From: Lachnospiraceae bacterium
Lineage (GTDB): Bacteria > Bacillota > Clostridia > Lachnospirales > Lachnospiraceae
Direction of reading: 5' to 3'
NCBI GenBank assembly: GCA_009774245.1
Contig: VSNM01000007.1
Coordinates: 50,606 to 114,605 of the forward strand
Length of the DNA stretch: 64,000 nt
The notes under the pieces: model-generated
The model's database searches: none
What the model was told of the DNA's origin: nothing
What the model saw: the letters and a program-made list of their open reading frames with translations, nothing else
In this document: positions 16,207-24,930 of the stretch, piece by piece
Layout of the letters: the number at the start of each line of letters is the position of its first letter
Position numbering within the stretch: position 1 is the stretch's first letter
Program-made: the position numbers and the translations under genes

Positions 16207-16875
16207 TTATATTTCATGTGTGCCATCCATGCAGTGCTCAAAGATCCACTGTTTTAGAAAATCGGGATCATTTGTTTCATAAAAATCGACAAGATACTGT
16301 TTGAATTTGCCGTCGAGTTTCACGGGGACATTAAATATGCCGCAGCCGTTTTGAATCAATATTTTGTTGATGACATAGCTGCCGATTCGTTTGTTTCCGT
16401 CTTTAAATGGCTGGCAGCGCATCAGCCACAATCCTAATTCCAATGCGTGGTCTGTCATATGGTTTTGATCAGGCACGCTATTTAATTTATGAAAGATTTT
16501 GTCGGCTTCTGGAAGCTCTGGGCGCCATTTCGTTCCGCTGATGATCACATCGTCTTCTCTCAATTTCCCAAGGTATTGATAGGGTACATCAAATCTTGCA
16601 ACAATTTCATGCAGGTTTTCTATAAAGATAAGATCTGTGGGGCTGTCAATATGGCTGAGCAGGTAGTCCCACCCGTCACGCAGACAGCAGACTTTGCTGA
16701 TTTCAGTGGGTGAAAGTGTTCCGACATTGATATTGTTCAGGATATCCTGCGTATCTGCAAATGTGACACCGATTCCCTCTAAGTTAGCCTGCTGGTAAAC
16801 AGAGTCGACCAATATTCTCTTTGCAATAAAAATATTTTCTTCCAGGGACATTGCATATTTGTTTGGGAGTACCAT
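16207..16875 (-). CDS. Fic/Doc-family protein with altered catalytic motif
   Basis: A 222-residue protein. Near the N-terminus QQANLEGIGVTF (29-39) resembles the inhibitory helix motif of Fic proteins. The core motif at 155-164 reads QPFKDGNKRI where active members have HPF(x)DGNxR. The catalytic histidine is therefore glutamine, while the phosphate-binding GN and arginine remain. Fic enzymes transfer AMP or other phosphate groups to target hydroxyls; without the histidine, activity is doubtful. It may be inactive, regulatory or use altered chemistry. ATG 16875 follows AAAGGAT. Downstream in the same orientation, but separated by 70 bases from the nucleotidyltransferase genes, it could be co-transcribed. 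Confidence 0.75.
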   Translation of the reverse strand: MVLPNKYAMSLEENIFIAKRILVDSVYQQANLEGIGVTFADTQDILNNINVGTLSPTEISKVCCLRDGWDYLLSHIDSPTDLIFIENLHEIVARFDVPYQYLGKLREDDVIISGTKWRPELPEADKIFHKLNSVPDQNHMTDHALELGLWLMRCQPFKDGNKRIGSYVINKILIQNGCGIFNVPVKLDGKFKQYLVDFYETNDPDFLKQWIFEHCMDGTHEI

Positions 16876-16945
16876 AATAAATCTATCCTTTCTAAATTTT
16901 CTTATTTATATTGCACATTTTGCACACATTATTTTTAACACTGCT

Positions 16946-17722
16946 TTAAATAGTCTTGATAAAGACTGCATTCAACGCCTCCCAGTCTGCGGTGCGGTCG
17001 TCCGTCATCGCATCGACCAATGGCTTATAGTATTCAAGCTGTTTCTCAATGTATGCATTCAGATAATCGATCCGGGGAGCTTTCTCGGATTCGGGCATCT
17101 GTTTTTTTGCTTCCAGAAGCTGATTTACGACAGTTTTTAGATTGTCCTCGAGGACTTCGCGGGCAAGCTCCTCAAATAAAACTGGGGGCGGACAGGCTTT
17201 CTTTTCAATCCACCTGCATGCTAGAATCGGGCGCAGCACATAGAAATATTTTTTGTATTTCACAAGCGTGTCCGTAAGATGTTCATGATAATTTTTTCTG
17301 GCAGTGCCGTAGTAATGGTACATGGCGGACTTGCAGGAAAAATAGTGCTTCGCCGTGTTATAGATCTGTGTCCACTCAGGTGTCGTGTGGTAGACGACTG
17401 GGGAGTTCGCCCACTCGAAAAGCGTCGCGTTGGATTTGTGGAAATGCTGCAGTGTCTTTGATAAGTCCCAGCCGTTGATGTCAAGCGTCTCGTCAAGCTC
17501 CCAGTCGATAAAGTCCTGTTTGGGCTGTAATCCCAGATAATATTTTTGGTCGCGCACATAGATAAAGCGCACGTCGTAGTCGCTGTCCGGCGACGCGAAG
17601 CCCCATGCGCGGCTGCCGGACTCGACGGCGTGGAGGATTGTCACTTGTTCCTTCTCCTCGATTTCTTTTAATTTCAGAGAGATGAGTTCCTCGATGGAAC
17701 CCTCGAAATCGTTGTATTTCAT
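16946..17722 (-). CDS. RlaP/YcgL-type nucleotidyltransferase (second of tandem pair)
   Basis: A 258-residue protein. HAVESGSRAWGFASPDSDYD carries the GS motif and paired aspartates of DNA polymerase beta superfamily nucleotidyltransferases, and WELDETLDINGWDL gives a third acidic position. The following helical region with RKNYHEH and YKKYFYVLRPILACRW is typical of the PF10127 (RlaP) family, linked to predicted RNA repair. The start ATG 17720-17722 has GGGAG about seven bases upstream. It lies 35 bases after a second, divergent member of the same family, forming an operon. The specific substrate is unknown. Confidence 0.85.
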   Translation of the reverse strand: MKYNDFEGSIEELISLKLKEIEEKEQVTILHAVESGSRAWGFASPDSDYDVRFIYVRDQKYYLGLQPKQDFIDWELDETLDINGWDLSKTLQHFHKSNATLFEWANSPVVYHTTPEWTQIYNTAKHYFSCKSAMYHYYGTARKNYHEHLTDTLVKYKKYFYVLRPILACRWIEKKACPPPVLFEELAREVLEDNLKTVVNQLLEAKKQMPESEKAPRIDYLNAYIEKQLEYYKPLVDAMTDDRTADWEALNAVFIKTI

Positions 17723-17757
17723 TGTAACGCTCCCTTCTATATTAAATCATTTCATCA

Positions 17758-18780
17758 TTAAATCATTTCATCACGCACCACTTTTTCATTGACCGACATG
17801 ACGTATTCCTGAACCCGTCGCATATCCGGTTCGTCGGGCAGTGTTGTATTTTTTGCCGCGTCGTCTAGTTTTTTCTCATAGTCGCTCAACAGTTCATAAA
17901 ATTCGTCCCGGAATGTGCCGTCCTCCTTCTGGAAATCGCCGTTTCGGATCTGCAGCAAGAGAGGCTGCTCCTCGCGGCGGTAAGTGCGGATCTCGCCCTT
18001 TTCCAGAATGTCGATCGCCATCATAAAGAGCCGGATCAGGTGCATGGCGTGTTTGTTCAGGTGGTTGTCATCCTTCTTGCGGTTGCGCTTGCCAAGCTTG
18101 TCGTAGTCCTTGACAATGTTATTCATTTCGTTCCAGATATTCTTGTAGTCGCGCAGCGGATAGTGCGTCAGGGTAGTGTCCACAAAGATTTCCGTGTCAA
18201 AATCAGGGTTTACGGCCTTGTCCGTGTAGATGCGGATTGCGCCGTTCTCAAAGGGTTCATAGCGCTTGCGGAAATCGTACATGGCATTTTTTACGGAGTT
18301 AAATATATGCTGTTCCTTCTCGCGCTGCGGGTAGGAATCCCTCGCCAGCGCGTTCTGCAGGCGCCGCAGCTGTGCGTCCGCGTAGCCCCCGAAGGAGTGG
18401 ATCGCGCGTTTGGATAGAAACAGGTGCGCGTTGTCGATCAGTTCCTGTCCGAGTGGGTGCAGGTACAGATAATGTTCCGGGTTCAGACCAAGCAGCTCGA
18501 TTGTGTTGGGATTGCAGGAGAGGAGCAGCGTGATCATTTTCATAAAACTATAGATGGTGGTGTCGGTCTGTGTGTCCACATACTGCTCAAAGCTGGTCAG
18601 TCCGATCAGGTCGGATTTTCGGTTCAGGGTGACGCCCCGCACGTCGATGTCGCTGTTTTCATTGTTGGTGCCGTAGGAGTAGCTTCCGGCAAGCCCCAGC
18701 AGGATCACATGTCTGCCAAGATGCTCGTCGGACTGCAGGAAGCTGTAAGATTCGGATTTTAATATATTGGAATCGATCAT
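17758..18780 (-). CDS. RlaP/YcgL-type nucleotidyltransferase (first of tandem pair)
   Basis: A 340-residue protein. LAGSYSYGTNNENSDIDVRG is the nucleotidyltransferase core, followed by TTIYSFMKMITLLLSCNPNT and the ELLGL block typical of the family. The C-terminal part is helical and charged, with YRREEQPLLLQIRNG. The start has GAGGTG upstream. It shares the fold but little else with the next gene, so this is an old pair rather than a recent duplication. Together with the Fic-like gene, three proteins that could modify RNA or protein with nucleotides lie in a row. Confidence 0.85.
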   Translation of the reverse strand: MIDSNILKSESYSFLQSDEHLGRHVILLGLAGSYSYGTNNENSDIDVRGVTLNRKSDLIGLTSFEQYVDTQTDTTIYSFMKMITLLLSCNPNTIELLGLNPEHYLYLHPLGQELIDNAHLFLSKRAIHSFGGYADAQLRRLQNALARDSYPQREKEQHIFNSVKNAMYDFRKRYEPFENGAIRIYTDKAVNPDFDTEIFVDTTLTHYPLRDYKNIWNEMNNIVKDYDKLGKRNRKKDDNHLNKHAMHLIRLFMMAIDILEKGEIRTYRREEQPLLLQIRNGDFQKEDGTFRDEFYELLSDYEKKLDDAAKNTTLPDEPDMRRVQEYVMSVNEKVVRDEMI

Positions 18781-18889
18781 GGTTCACCTCGCGGGATTAG
18801 TTTTTGAAATAATGATAGTTAAAGTATATCACAAGATAGTCGGAAACGCACCTGTTATGGTGGACATTTTTATTTTGGCGCATGTTTTT

Positions 18890-18916
18890 GTTACCGTTTA
18901 CTCCGTTCCAGTAACA
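18890..18916 (+). repeat. 27-bp repeat GTTACYGTTYACTCCGTTCC, copy 2
   Basis: This segment matches 4722-4748 with two differences. It has short inverted ends (GTTAC and GTAAC). It lies upstream of AAA paralogue 2; the rest of the element found at 4722-4854 is absent. Confidence 0.55.
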
Positions 18917-18991
18917 TGTCAGTTGCAAACAGTTTCGGAATGGTTTATACTGATTTGCATAAGACATGTTTTTGGAAGGAGCATGATTCAT

Positions 18992-20686
18992 ATGGCGATG
19001 ATGTTAAAGCTCCCTGTGGGGATTGACAATTTCAAGAAGCTTCGCACGGCGGGATTCTACTATGTTGACAAGACGGAACTGATCAAAGAGCTCCTGGAAA
19101 ACTGGGGGGACGTGAATTTGTTCACACGGCCGCGGCGTTTTGGCAAGTCCCTGAATATGAGTATGATGAAATGCTTTTTCGAGATTGGATGCGACCGCGC
19201 GATATTTGACGGGCTTCATATCACGAAGGAAGAGGTACTCTGTGATGAATATATGGGAAAGTTTCCGGTCATTTTCCTGACCTTAAAGGGCGTGAGTGGC
19301 AGAACATTGGACGAGGCGAAAGGGATGCTTCGCAATGTCATAGCGAGGGAGGCGATGCGGTTCCAGTTTCTAATGCAGAGTGATCGCATGACAAAGATGG
19401 AGCGGCAACTGTACAGAACACTGATCAACGTAGATGAAAAGGGTATGTTTACAATGTCAGATGAGACACTGAAAGATAGTCTGCTGACATTATCACAATT
19501 TTTGCAGAAGCACTATGGAAAAAATGTGATCATATTGGTTGACGAATATGACGTGCCGCTTGAGAAAGCGTATCAGGCGGGATATTATGATGACATGGTG
19601 GAACTAGTCAAGGGCGTGTTTGGAAGCGCATTTAAGACAAATGATAGTTTGCATTTTGCAGTGCTTACAGGGTGTCTTCGCGTGTCAAAGGAGAGCATTT
19701 TTACAGGTCTGAATAACTTGAATGTCTATTCAGTCAGCGATGTGCAGTACAATGAGTACTTTGGATTCACGGATCTGGAAGTCAGGGATATGCTGCGGTT
19801 TTATGGCAAAACGGACAGACATGATATCATTCAGGAGTGGTATGATGGGTATCGTTTTGGCAATCTTGAGGTTTACTGTCCGTGGGATGTCATAAGCTAC
19901 TGTCATGCGTTGAAGATGAATCCGTCTGCCAGTCCGAAAAGTTATTGGGTGAATACGAGCAGCAACGATATTGTCAGAAAGTTTGTGAGTCGAGCGGACA
20001 AAGCGACCAAGGATGAAATTGAATCGCTGGTCAACGGCGGCAGTATCAGAAAGAAACTGCATCAGGAGATGACTTACAGAGATCTGGATTCCGACATAGA
20101 TCATCTCTGGAGTCTGCTCTTTATGACAGGCTACCTGACACAGCGCTGCGAGGCGGATGATGTGACAGAGCTCGTCATACCGAATAAGGAAATACAGTGG
20201 ATATTTGTGGAACAAATTCAACAATGGTTTAAGGACGAGAGCAAAAAAGATATACAAAAACTGGAAAGCTTCTGCAGGGCATTTGAGGTCAATGACGTGA
20301 TGGAAATCGAGAGAGGATTTACAGATTATCTCGGAGATACCATCAGCATTCGTGACACGTATGTCAGGAGAGAGATGAAAGAAAATTTTTACCATGGGGT
20401 ACTGCTCGGGCTTCTCGGACATATGAGAGACTGGGTTGTCAGATCAAACAGCGAGTCGGGGACAGGTTACAGCGATATTACGATTAAGATTGAATCGAGG
20501 GAAATCGGTATCATTATTGAATTGAAGTATGCTGAGAATGCTTCTTTTGATGCTGCGTGCACAGAGGCGATACGGCAGATTCGGGAGAAAAATCATGAGG
20601 AGGTGTTTGTAAGGGATGGCATGAAGACCATTTATCGGTACGGCATTGCGTGTTATCAGAAACGCTGCAAAGTTGTGTCGGGTTAA
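18992..20686 (+). CDS. AAA-ATPase-like protein with PD-(D/E)XK domain (paralogue 2)
   Basis: About 564 residues. GFYYVDKTELIKELLENW, FTRPRRFGKSLNMSM (Walker A variant), VIILVDEYDVPLEKAY (Walker B) and GCLRVSKESIFTGLNNL are the family landmarks. The C-terminal nuclease-like part has GTGYSDITIK and GIIIELKYA (D and E-x-K). Several in-frame ATGs (18983, 18992, 18998, 19001) lie after GGAAGGAG at 18974-18981; 18992 gives the best spacing. It is similar to paralogue 1 throughout, but diverged enough to rule out a very recent copy. Confidence 0.85.
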   Translation: MAMMLKLPVGIDNFKKLRTAGFYYVDKTELIKELLENWGDVNLFTRPRRFGKSLNMSMMKCFFEIGCDRAIFDGLHITKEEVLCDEYMGKFPVIFLTLKGVSGRTLDEAKGMLRNVIAREAMRFQFLMQSDRMTKMERQLYRTLINVDEKGMFTMSDETLKDSLLTLSQFLQKHYGKNVIILVDEYDVPLEKAYQAGYYDDMVELVKGVFGSAFKTNDSLHFAVLTGCLRVSKESIFTGLNNLNVYSVSDVQYNEYFGFTDLEVRDMLRFYGKTDRHDIIQEWYDGYRFGNLEVYCPWDVISYCHALKMNPSASPKSYWVNTSSNDIVRKFVSRADKATKDEIESLVNGGSIRKKLHQEMTYRDLDSDIDHLWSLLFMTGYLTQRCEADDVTELVIPNKEIQWIFVEQIQQWFKDESKKDIQKLESFCRAFEVNDVMEIERGFTDYLGDTISIRDTYVRREMKENFYHGVLLGLLGHMRDWVVRSNSESGTGYSDITIKIESREIGIIIELKYAENASFDAACTEAIRQIREKNHEEVFVRDGMKTIYRYGIACYQKRCKVVSG

Positions 20687-20728
20687 GTTAGGGGCAATAA
20701 CAAAAATTAAATCTAAGGAGGAAACACT

Positions 20729-21520
20729 ATGGCAAACATAACAGTTAAATATTTTTCCAACTGCCTGATCAGGCATACCACATTTGAGATGTATCTCCCA
20801 AATGATCTGCGCAATGACATGCCGCCGGATCAGCAGGACAATCCCTACAGGAAACGTCCGACGAAGACACTTTTTCTGCTGCATGGATATACAGGAAGCG
20901 CGGGCAACTATGTACCTGAATACCTTTCGGAGCAATATAATTTTGCGGTGATCGCTCCCAATGGGGAGAACAGCTTCTGGCTTGACGGCATTTCGACAGG
21001 CCATAAATTTTGTACCCTTCTTGGAGATGAAATGCTGGGGTACGTGCGCAATACCTTCGGACTTGCGAAGAGCGCTGAGGACACCTTTATCCTGGGCATG
21101 TCAATGGGTGGATTCGGCGCGCTGCACACAGGGCTTTCCTACCCTGACCGGTTTGGTAAGATCGGAGCCATGTCCTCTGCCCTGATCGTTCATGAGGTGG
21201 CAGGAATGAAACCTGGAATGGACAATGGTGTGGCAAACTATGAATATTATCGGGAATGTTTCGGAGATCCGGACAGGGTACTGGAAAGTGATAACAACCC
21301 GGAAACGCTTGTCGACAAGCTGATCTCGCAAAATAAAAAGATTCCTGAGATCTATATGTGCTGTGGCACGGAGGATTTTCTGCTGGAAAACAATCGGGAA
21401 CTCCACCGTTTTCTGGAAAGCAGGAATGTCGCCCACGAATATTTTGAGAGCAGCGGGAATCATGATATGCAGTTCTGGAATGAGTATACGGAAAAGATCG
21501 TGAAGTGGATGCTTGCCTAA
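20729..21520 (+). CDS. Alpha/beta-hydrolase esterase (esterase D/tributyrin esterase type)
   Basis: A 263-residue cytosolic serine esterase. LFLLHGYTGSAGNY forms the oxyanion region, the nucleophile serine is in LGMSMGGFGA (near residue 125), and SSGNHDMQFWNEY near the end carries the catalytic histidine. This pattern matches the EstA/S-formylglutathione hydrolase-like group acting on short acyl esters. A strong AAGGAGG precedes ATG 20729. The next gene follows after 13 bases, and the third after 18, so the three form an operon with no obvious common pathway. Confidence 0.88.
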   Translation: MANITVKYFSNCLIRHTTFEMYLPNDLRNDMPPDQQDNPYRKRPTKTLFLLHGYTGSAGNYVPEYLSEQYNFAVIAPNGENSFWLDGISTGHKFCTLLGDEMLGYVRNTFGLAKSAEDTFILGMSMGGFGALHTGLSYPDRFGKIGAMSSALIVHEVAGMKPGMDNGVANYEYYRECFGDPDRVLESDNNPETLVDKLISQNKKIPEIYMCCGTEDFLLENNRELHRFLESRNVAHEYFESSGNHDMQFWNEYTEKIVKWMLA

Positions 21521-21533
21521 AGGAGGGACTCTG

Positions 21534-22121
21534 ATGAATGAGCGTATGGAAAAGCAGCTGGCATTTTCTTTGGAAATTGACAAGATGAAAAATGTATTCA
21601 GGCAGACGCATCTGTCGAACAACGGCAGGAATGAAAATGACGCCGAGCATTCGTGGCACATGGCGGTCATGGCATATCTGCTCCGCGAGTATGCCAATGA
21701 GGAGGTGGATATCGCAAAAGTGATGCTCATGTGCCTGATTCATGATATTGTCGAGATCGACGCAGGGGATACATATGCCTACGACACAGAAGGACTGCAG
21801 ACACAAAAAACCAGGGAGGACGCGGCAAAGGAGCGCATATTTTCCCTTTTGCCAGAAGATCAAAAGAACGAGTTTACGGCGTTGTTTGACGAGTTTGAGG
21901 CATATGAGACGGCGGAATCAAGATTTGCCCACGCGATGGACAATTTTCAGCCCCTGATGCTGAATAACAGCAATGACGGCGGTGACTGGCGGGCGCACGA
22001 CGTAACGGCGGAACAGGTTTATAAGAGACAGGGAAAGACAAAACTGGGTTCGGAAAAACTATTCGAAGTGACAGATCAGATTCTTCAGGATAATATACGC
22101 AGAGGAAATTTGAGGAAATAA
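21534..22121 (+). CDS. HD-domain hydrolase (YfbR-like, HD_3)
   Basis: A 195-residue protein. NDAEHSWHMAVMAYLL supplies the first metal-binding histidines, CLIHDIVEIDAGD the HD pair, and AMDNFQPLMLN a later aspartate. This order is typical of small HD phosphohydrolases related to 5'-deoxynucleotidases. AAAGGAGGG lies nine bases before ATG 21534. Its exact substrate cannot be told from sequence. It is the middle gene of the esterase-HD-PPOX operon. Confidence 0.85.
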   Translation: MNERMEKQLAFSLEIDKMKNVFRQTHLSNNGRNENDAEHSWHMAVMAYLLREYANEEVDIAKVMLMCLIHDIVEIDAGDTYAYDTEGLQTQKTREDAAKERIFSLLPEDQKNEFTALFDEFEAYETAESRFAHAMDNFQPLMLNNSNDGGDWRAHDVTAEQVYKRQGKTKLGSEKLFEVTDQILQDNIRRGNLRK

Positions 22122-22139
22122 TTACGAAGGAGAATTTTT

Positions 22140-22559
22140 ATGAAAACAAGAGAACAGATTATTGAATTTATCAACAGACAGAAGGTGGCTTTTGCGGCTT
22201 CTGTTGACGAGGACGGTTTTCCGAATATGAAGGCGATGAATGCACCGCGCAAGATCGAGGACAATTCGTTTTATTTCTCCACAAATACCTCCTCCATGCG
22301 CGTGCAGCAGTTTCTGAACAATCCCAAAGCGAGCATTTATTTTTACAGTAAAGGGCGGTTCAAGTATGAGGGCGTCATGCTGGTCGGAACGATGGAAGTG
22401 CTGCAGGACGAAGAGATCAAGCGGGAAATCTGGCAGGTCGGTGATACGATGTACTATAAAAAGGGTGTCACCGATCCCGATTACTGTGTGCTCAAATTCA
22501 CGGCGGCCAAGGGGAGGTATTACAGCGCTTTTAAATCGGAGAACTTTGCGTTGGCGTGA
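22140..22559 (+). CDS. Pyridoxamine 5'-phosphate oxidase-like flavin-binding protein
   Basis: A 139-residue split-barrel protein. QKVAFAASVDEDGFPNMKAM is the standard opening of the PPOX/general stress protein 26 family, and FYFSTNTSSMRVQQFLNNPK is the flavin-phosphate binding part. Such proteins bind FMN or other cofactors; the substrate is unknown. An AAGGAG lies before the ATG. It is the last gene of the esterase operon. Confidence 0.85.
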   Translation: MKTREQIIEFINRQKVAFAASVDEDGFPNMKAMNAPRKIEDNSFYFSTNTSSMRVQQFLNNPKASIYFYSKGRFKYEGVMLVGTMEVLQDEEIKREIWQVGDTMYYKKGVTDPDYCVLKFTAAKGRYYSAFKSENFALA

Positions 22560-22696
22560 CGGAATTTGTGTTAGTTATTTTCTGCAGATCCTAACCTGAA
22601 CCAGCCAAAATCAAAATTCTGCCATTTTGTGCAGGATTTCATTGTTAAGCGCCTAAAAATATTTTAGCCAAAATAAGATCTGTTCAACACACTTGA

Positions 22697-22960
22697 ATAC
22701 CCTGCTTTACGGAATACATCACAGAGGGCATAAAAGACGGTTCTATTCATGTGAAAAATCCAAAGCAGACAGCTGAAAGTATGATTTTGCTTGTAAATGT
22801 CTGGTTCAGCCCTCTTGTATTCTCCGATACGAAAGAAGATTATATGAAGAAGTATGAACAGTTGAAACTGATGTATGAGGGGATGGGGCTTCCGCTGTTT
22901 GATGATGAACTGCAATCGTTATTTGAAAACTTATATGACAGGATTGCTGTACGTCAGTAA
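22697..22960 (+). pseudogene. Remnant of a TetR-family regulator (C-terminal part)
   Basis: An open frame without a credible start begins right after a TGA at 22694 and reads through EYITEGIKDGSIHVKNPKQTAE and MILLVNVWFSPLVF to a stop at 22960. This matches the ligand-binding C-terminal half of TetR-type repressors. The DNA-binding helix-turn-helix half is missing. The fragment is 87 codons long. It is probably not functional. Confidence 0.6.
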
Positions 22961-22966
22961 GATAAT

Positions 22967-22992
22967 CGAGCAGGGAAGACATTCCCTGCTCG
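22967..22992. terminator. Perfect 11-bp hairpin
   Basis: CGAGCAGGGAA (22967-22977) and TTCCCTGCTCG (22982-22992) around the loop GACA. No T run follows, so it may be a repeat unit rather than a terminator. Confidence 0.45.
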
Positions 22993-23061
22993 CCGCATGA
23001 CCCGCATGCTGCCTTGGCGGCAAACTTTCATATGCGGGCCTGTGCATAAAGCTGCCGCTTC

Positions 23062-23301
23062 TTGGGCGGGTTTTATATAATTAAATACGAGAAAGCTGTT
23101 GATTATGCAGTAAACAGGTTCGCTTTGTGGACGTTACAATTCGAGGTAATCATTGGCGTTATTTGCGCAGCCATATGTTTTGTTGTCGGCTGTCGCTATC
23201 TGAAAAAAGACAAGAAAAATGCCGGATATATTTGGTGCGGCATGGGGGTACTGATTATTCTTTTAGATGTGGTTAAGGCTTCTTTTGGCCTGTTGCTATA
23301 G
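23062..23301 (+). CDS. Small two-span membrane protein, start uncertain
   Basis: The frame encodes about 79 residues with two hydrophobic segments: FEVIIGVICAAICFVVGC and IWCGMGVLIILLDVVKASFG. It has no ATG near its beginning and no ribosome site before the TTG at 23062, so it may be a truncated gene. No family recognised. Confidence 0.35.
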   Translation: MGGFYIIKYEKAVDYAVNRFALWTLQFEVIIGVICAAICFVVGCRYLKKDKKNAGYIWCGMGVLIILLDVVKASFGLLL

Positions 23302-23458
23302 GGAGAAACATATGACAGAGAAAACTGCTCTCCCACTTTAGGCGGTCAGAAATTACAAGATACATTGTCAATATTATTTCGTTTTGTGGTATGCAGATTG
23401 CCGCTTGCATTTTTTCTATTTTTGCCCTCTCAATGATACAGCAGAGAACTCCTGTCTA

Positions 23459-23914
23459 TCAGTGTAAATCACCTACTTCCTCATTGCCGAGATAAACCGT
23501 ATAAGGTTTTCCCTCGTATAGATTCATAATCTGCCTGCGCAGTTTTGACGGATAGAGCCTTGAATGGTTGAGCGTCTTGATATCTAGCCATTCGCAGCCG
23601 GTCTGATTGTGGTCTTTGTGAGATGCGGCATTGGGCAATTCTCCGATATATTCGCATAAAAACACAAAATCGACTCTGTGAAATGCTTCCCCGTGAACGC
23701 CTTCAATCACAAAAACTAACTCTTTTGCGGTCACTTCGATTCCCGTTTCCTCCGCCACTTCCCGGCAGACAGCGTCGGTGAGGAGCTCCTCGGATTCCTG
23801 TCCGCCACCGGGCATGATATACCATTCCTCGCCGTGGTCTCTAATCCTGATTGCCAATACTTTGCCTTCTTTGATGATTAATGCTTTTGCTGAATTCCTG
23901 ATAGATCTTTTCAT
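23459..23914 (-). CDS. Nudix hydrolase
   Basis: A 151-residue protein. The Nudix box runs from GGGQESEELLTDAVCREVAE into ETGIE, with all conserved Gly and Glu positions. Family members hydrolyse nucleoside diphosphates linked to another group; the substrate cannot be inferred. ATG at 23912-23914 is preceded on the minus strand by AAAGGAGG, which settles the start over a longer 196-residue frame. It stands alone, with repeats upstream. Confidence 0.9.
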   Translation of the reverse strand: MKRSIRNSAKALIIKEGKVLAIRIRDHGEEWYIMPGGGQESEELLTDAVCREVAEETGIEVTAKELVFVIEGVHGEAFHRVDFVFLCEYIGELPNAASHKDHNQTGCEWLDIKTLNHSRLYPSKLRRQIMNLYEGKPYTVYLGNEEVGDLH

Positions 23915-23931
23915 GTTTTCCTCCTTTTTTA

Positions 23932-24050
23932 TGCGCAGCCCTATGCCAATGTGCAAAACCATATACGAGAGTTTTGCACATGGAAGTATGCCGCTAAGGT
24001 GGCGCATGGGGGCGCGGCGAGTAGTGGAGAAGGTCATTCCCCTGCTCAAT
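23932..24050. repeat. Intergenic repeat cluster upstream of the Nudix gene
   Basis: TGCGCAGCCC (23932-23941) and GCCGCTAAG (23990-23998) match the pair at 4598-4632. Between them is a hairpin with arms ATGTGCAAAAC and GTTTTGCACAT. Copy 2 of the GCGAGTAGTGGAGAAGG repeat follows at 24017-24047. Confidence 0.5.
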
Positions 24051-24103
24051 TAGATTTGTGTGCAGTACTGACTACATAAAAATTCTAGTATTTTTCAGAG
24101 AAA

Positions 24104-24823
24104 ATGTATAGACTTGAAATAAAAAATTTGGTATACTATATACTATATTGTGCCCAAAATGTGTGGGCACTTTTTTTATGCACACGGGCGTCCAAAGGAA
24201 AATTCCGGTTTTTCTCTTTTAAAGGCATTCTGCCTGTGTGTTTTTTGATAGCTGGTATTGTAAATACATTGTTTCTTTTGCATATTGTGTCAAAAGTAGT
24301 AGTCATTTTTGGGTTGTATTTTGCACTTATGGGATTCATTTTGTTTCTTGTCCGAAAAAACACCAAGGTTTTTTATGCCATGATACCATTCGCGGTGATT
24401 TTCGTTATTGCTTTCGGTTTTATAGTTCCAGTCAGCATACCGGTAACAAATGATATAGTGGCAAAGACACCGAACTGCGCATATACCTTAAAATCCACAA
24501 GTGAAGATATGGCAGTGTTCTGCCAGGAACTAATGAAACAATATCATAATCATGATGGAGCTGTGAAAGAACTGTTTTCCGCCGTTGTGATGATTGATAC
24601 GGAGAATAGCTGGGGGACAGTTATTGCGATAGAGTCTGAAAATCAGGGAGAGACTTATTGGCATTCCGGTATTAATCCTGGTTCTCAGAGTCTTTTTGTA
24701 TTATATCCGTTGCGGGATAAATATGTAATTATTCTTACAAACAGCGATAATGGATTGCAGTTTTCCAAAGAAGTAGCACAAGACTTTTTGCAAATAGACG
24801 GGCGTTGGGATATTCCGAGGTAA
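24104..24823 (+). pseudogene. C-terminal fragment of a beta-lactamase-like serine hydrolase with membrane spans
   Basis: The frame encodes 239 residues. The first 110 include three hydrophobic spans. The last 70 contain WGTVIAIESE, YWHSGINPGSQSLFVLYPL and YVIILTNSDNG, which fit the HSG (KTG-like) strand and end of a class C beta-lactamase-type serine hydrolase. The SxxK and YxN motifs are absent, so the enzyme cannot work. A terminator-like hairpin lies inside the frame at 24150-24177 and the ATG lacks a good ribosome site, which further suggests a remnant created by deletion. Confidence 0.55.
24150..24177 (+). terminator. Rho-independent terminator
   Basis: GTGCCC (24150-24155), nine-base loop, GGGCAC (24165-24170) and seven T residues. 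It lies only about 10-20 bases after two TATACT-like boxes, so any transcript from those would be very short. Confidence 0.65.
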
Positions 24824-24930
24824 ATATGAGAAGCATCAGAAGACGTATCGATCGTCAGATGGTGCTTTTTGTGTTGACGTAATTTTTTATATTTGATAGG
24901 ATTTTTTAGAGAGGAGGATACAAATAGCAA

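Noticed and set aside
16181..16208. A third copy of the GTTACTGTTCACTCC repeat after the beta-galactosidase
   Set aside because: Only the first eight bases and a few scattered positions match, which could be chance.
23062..23301. Small two-span frame as a toxin of a type I system
   Set aside because: No start codon or ribosome site, and no antisense promoter; a remnant is the simpler reading.
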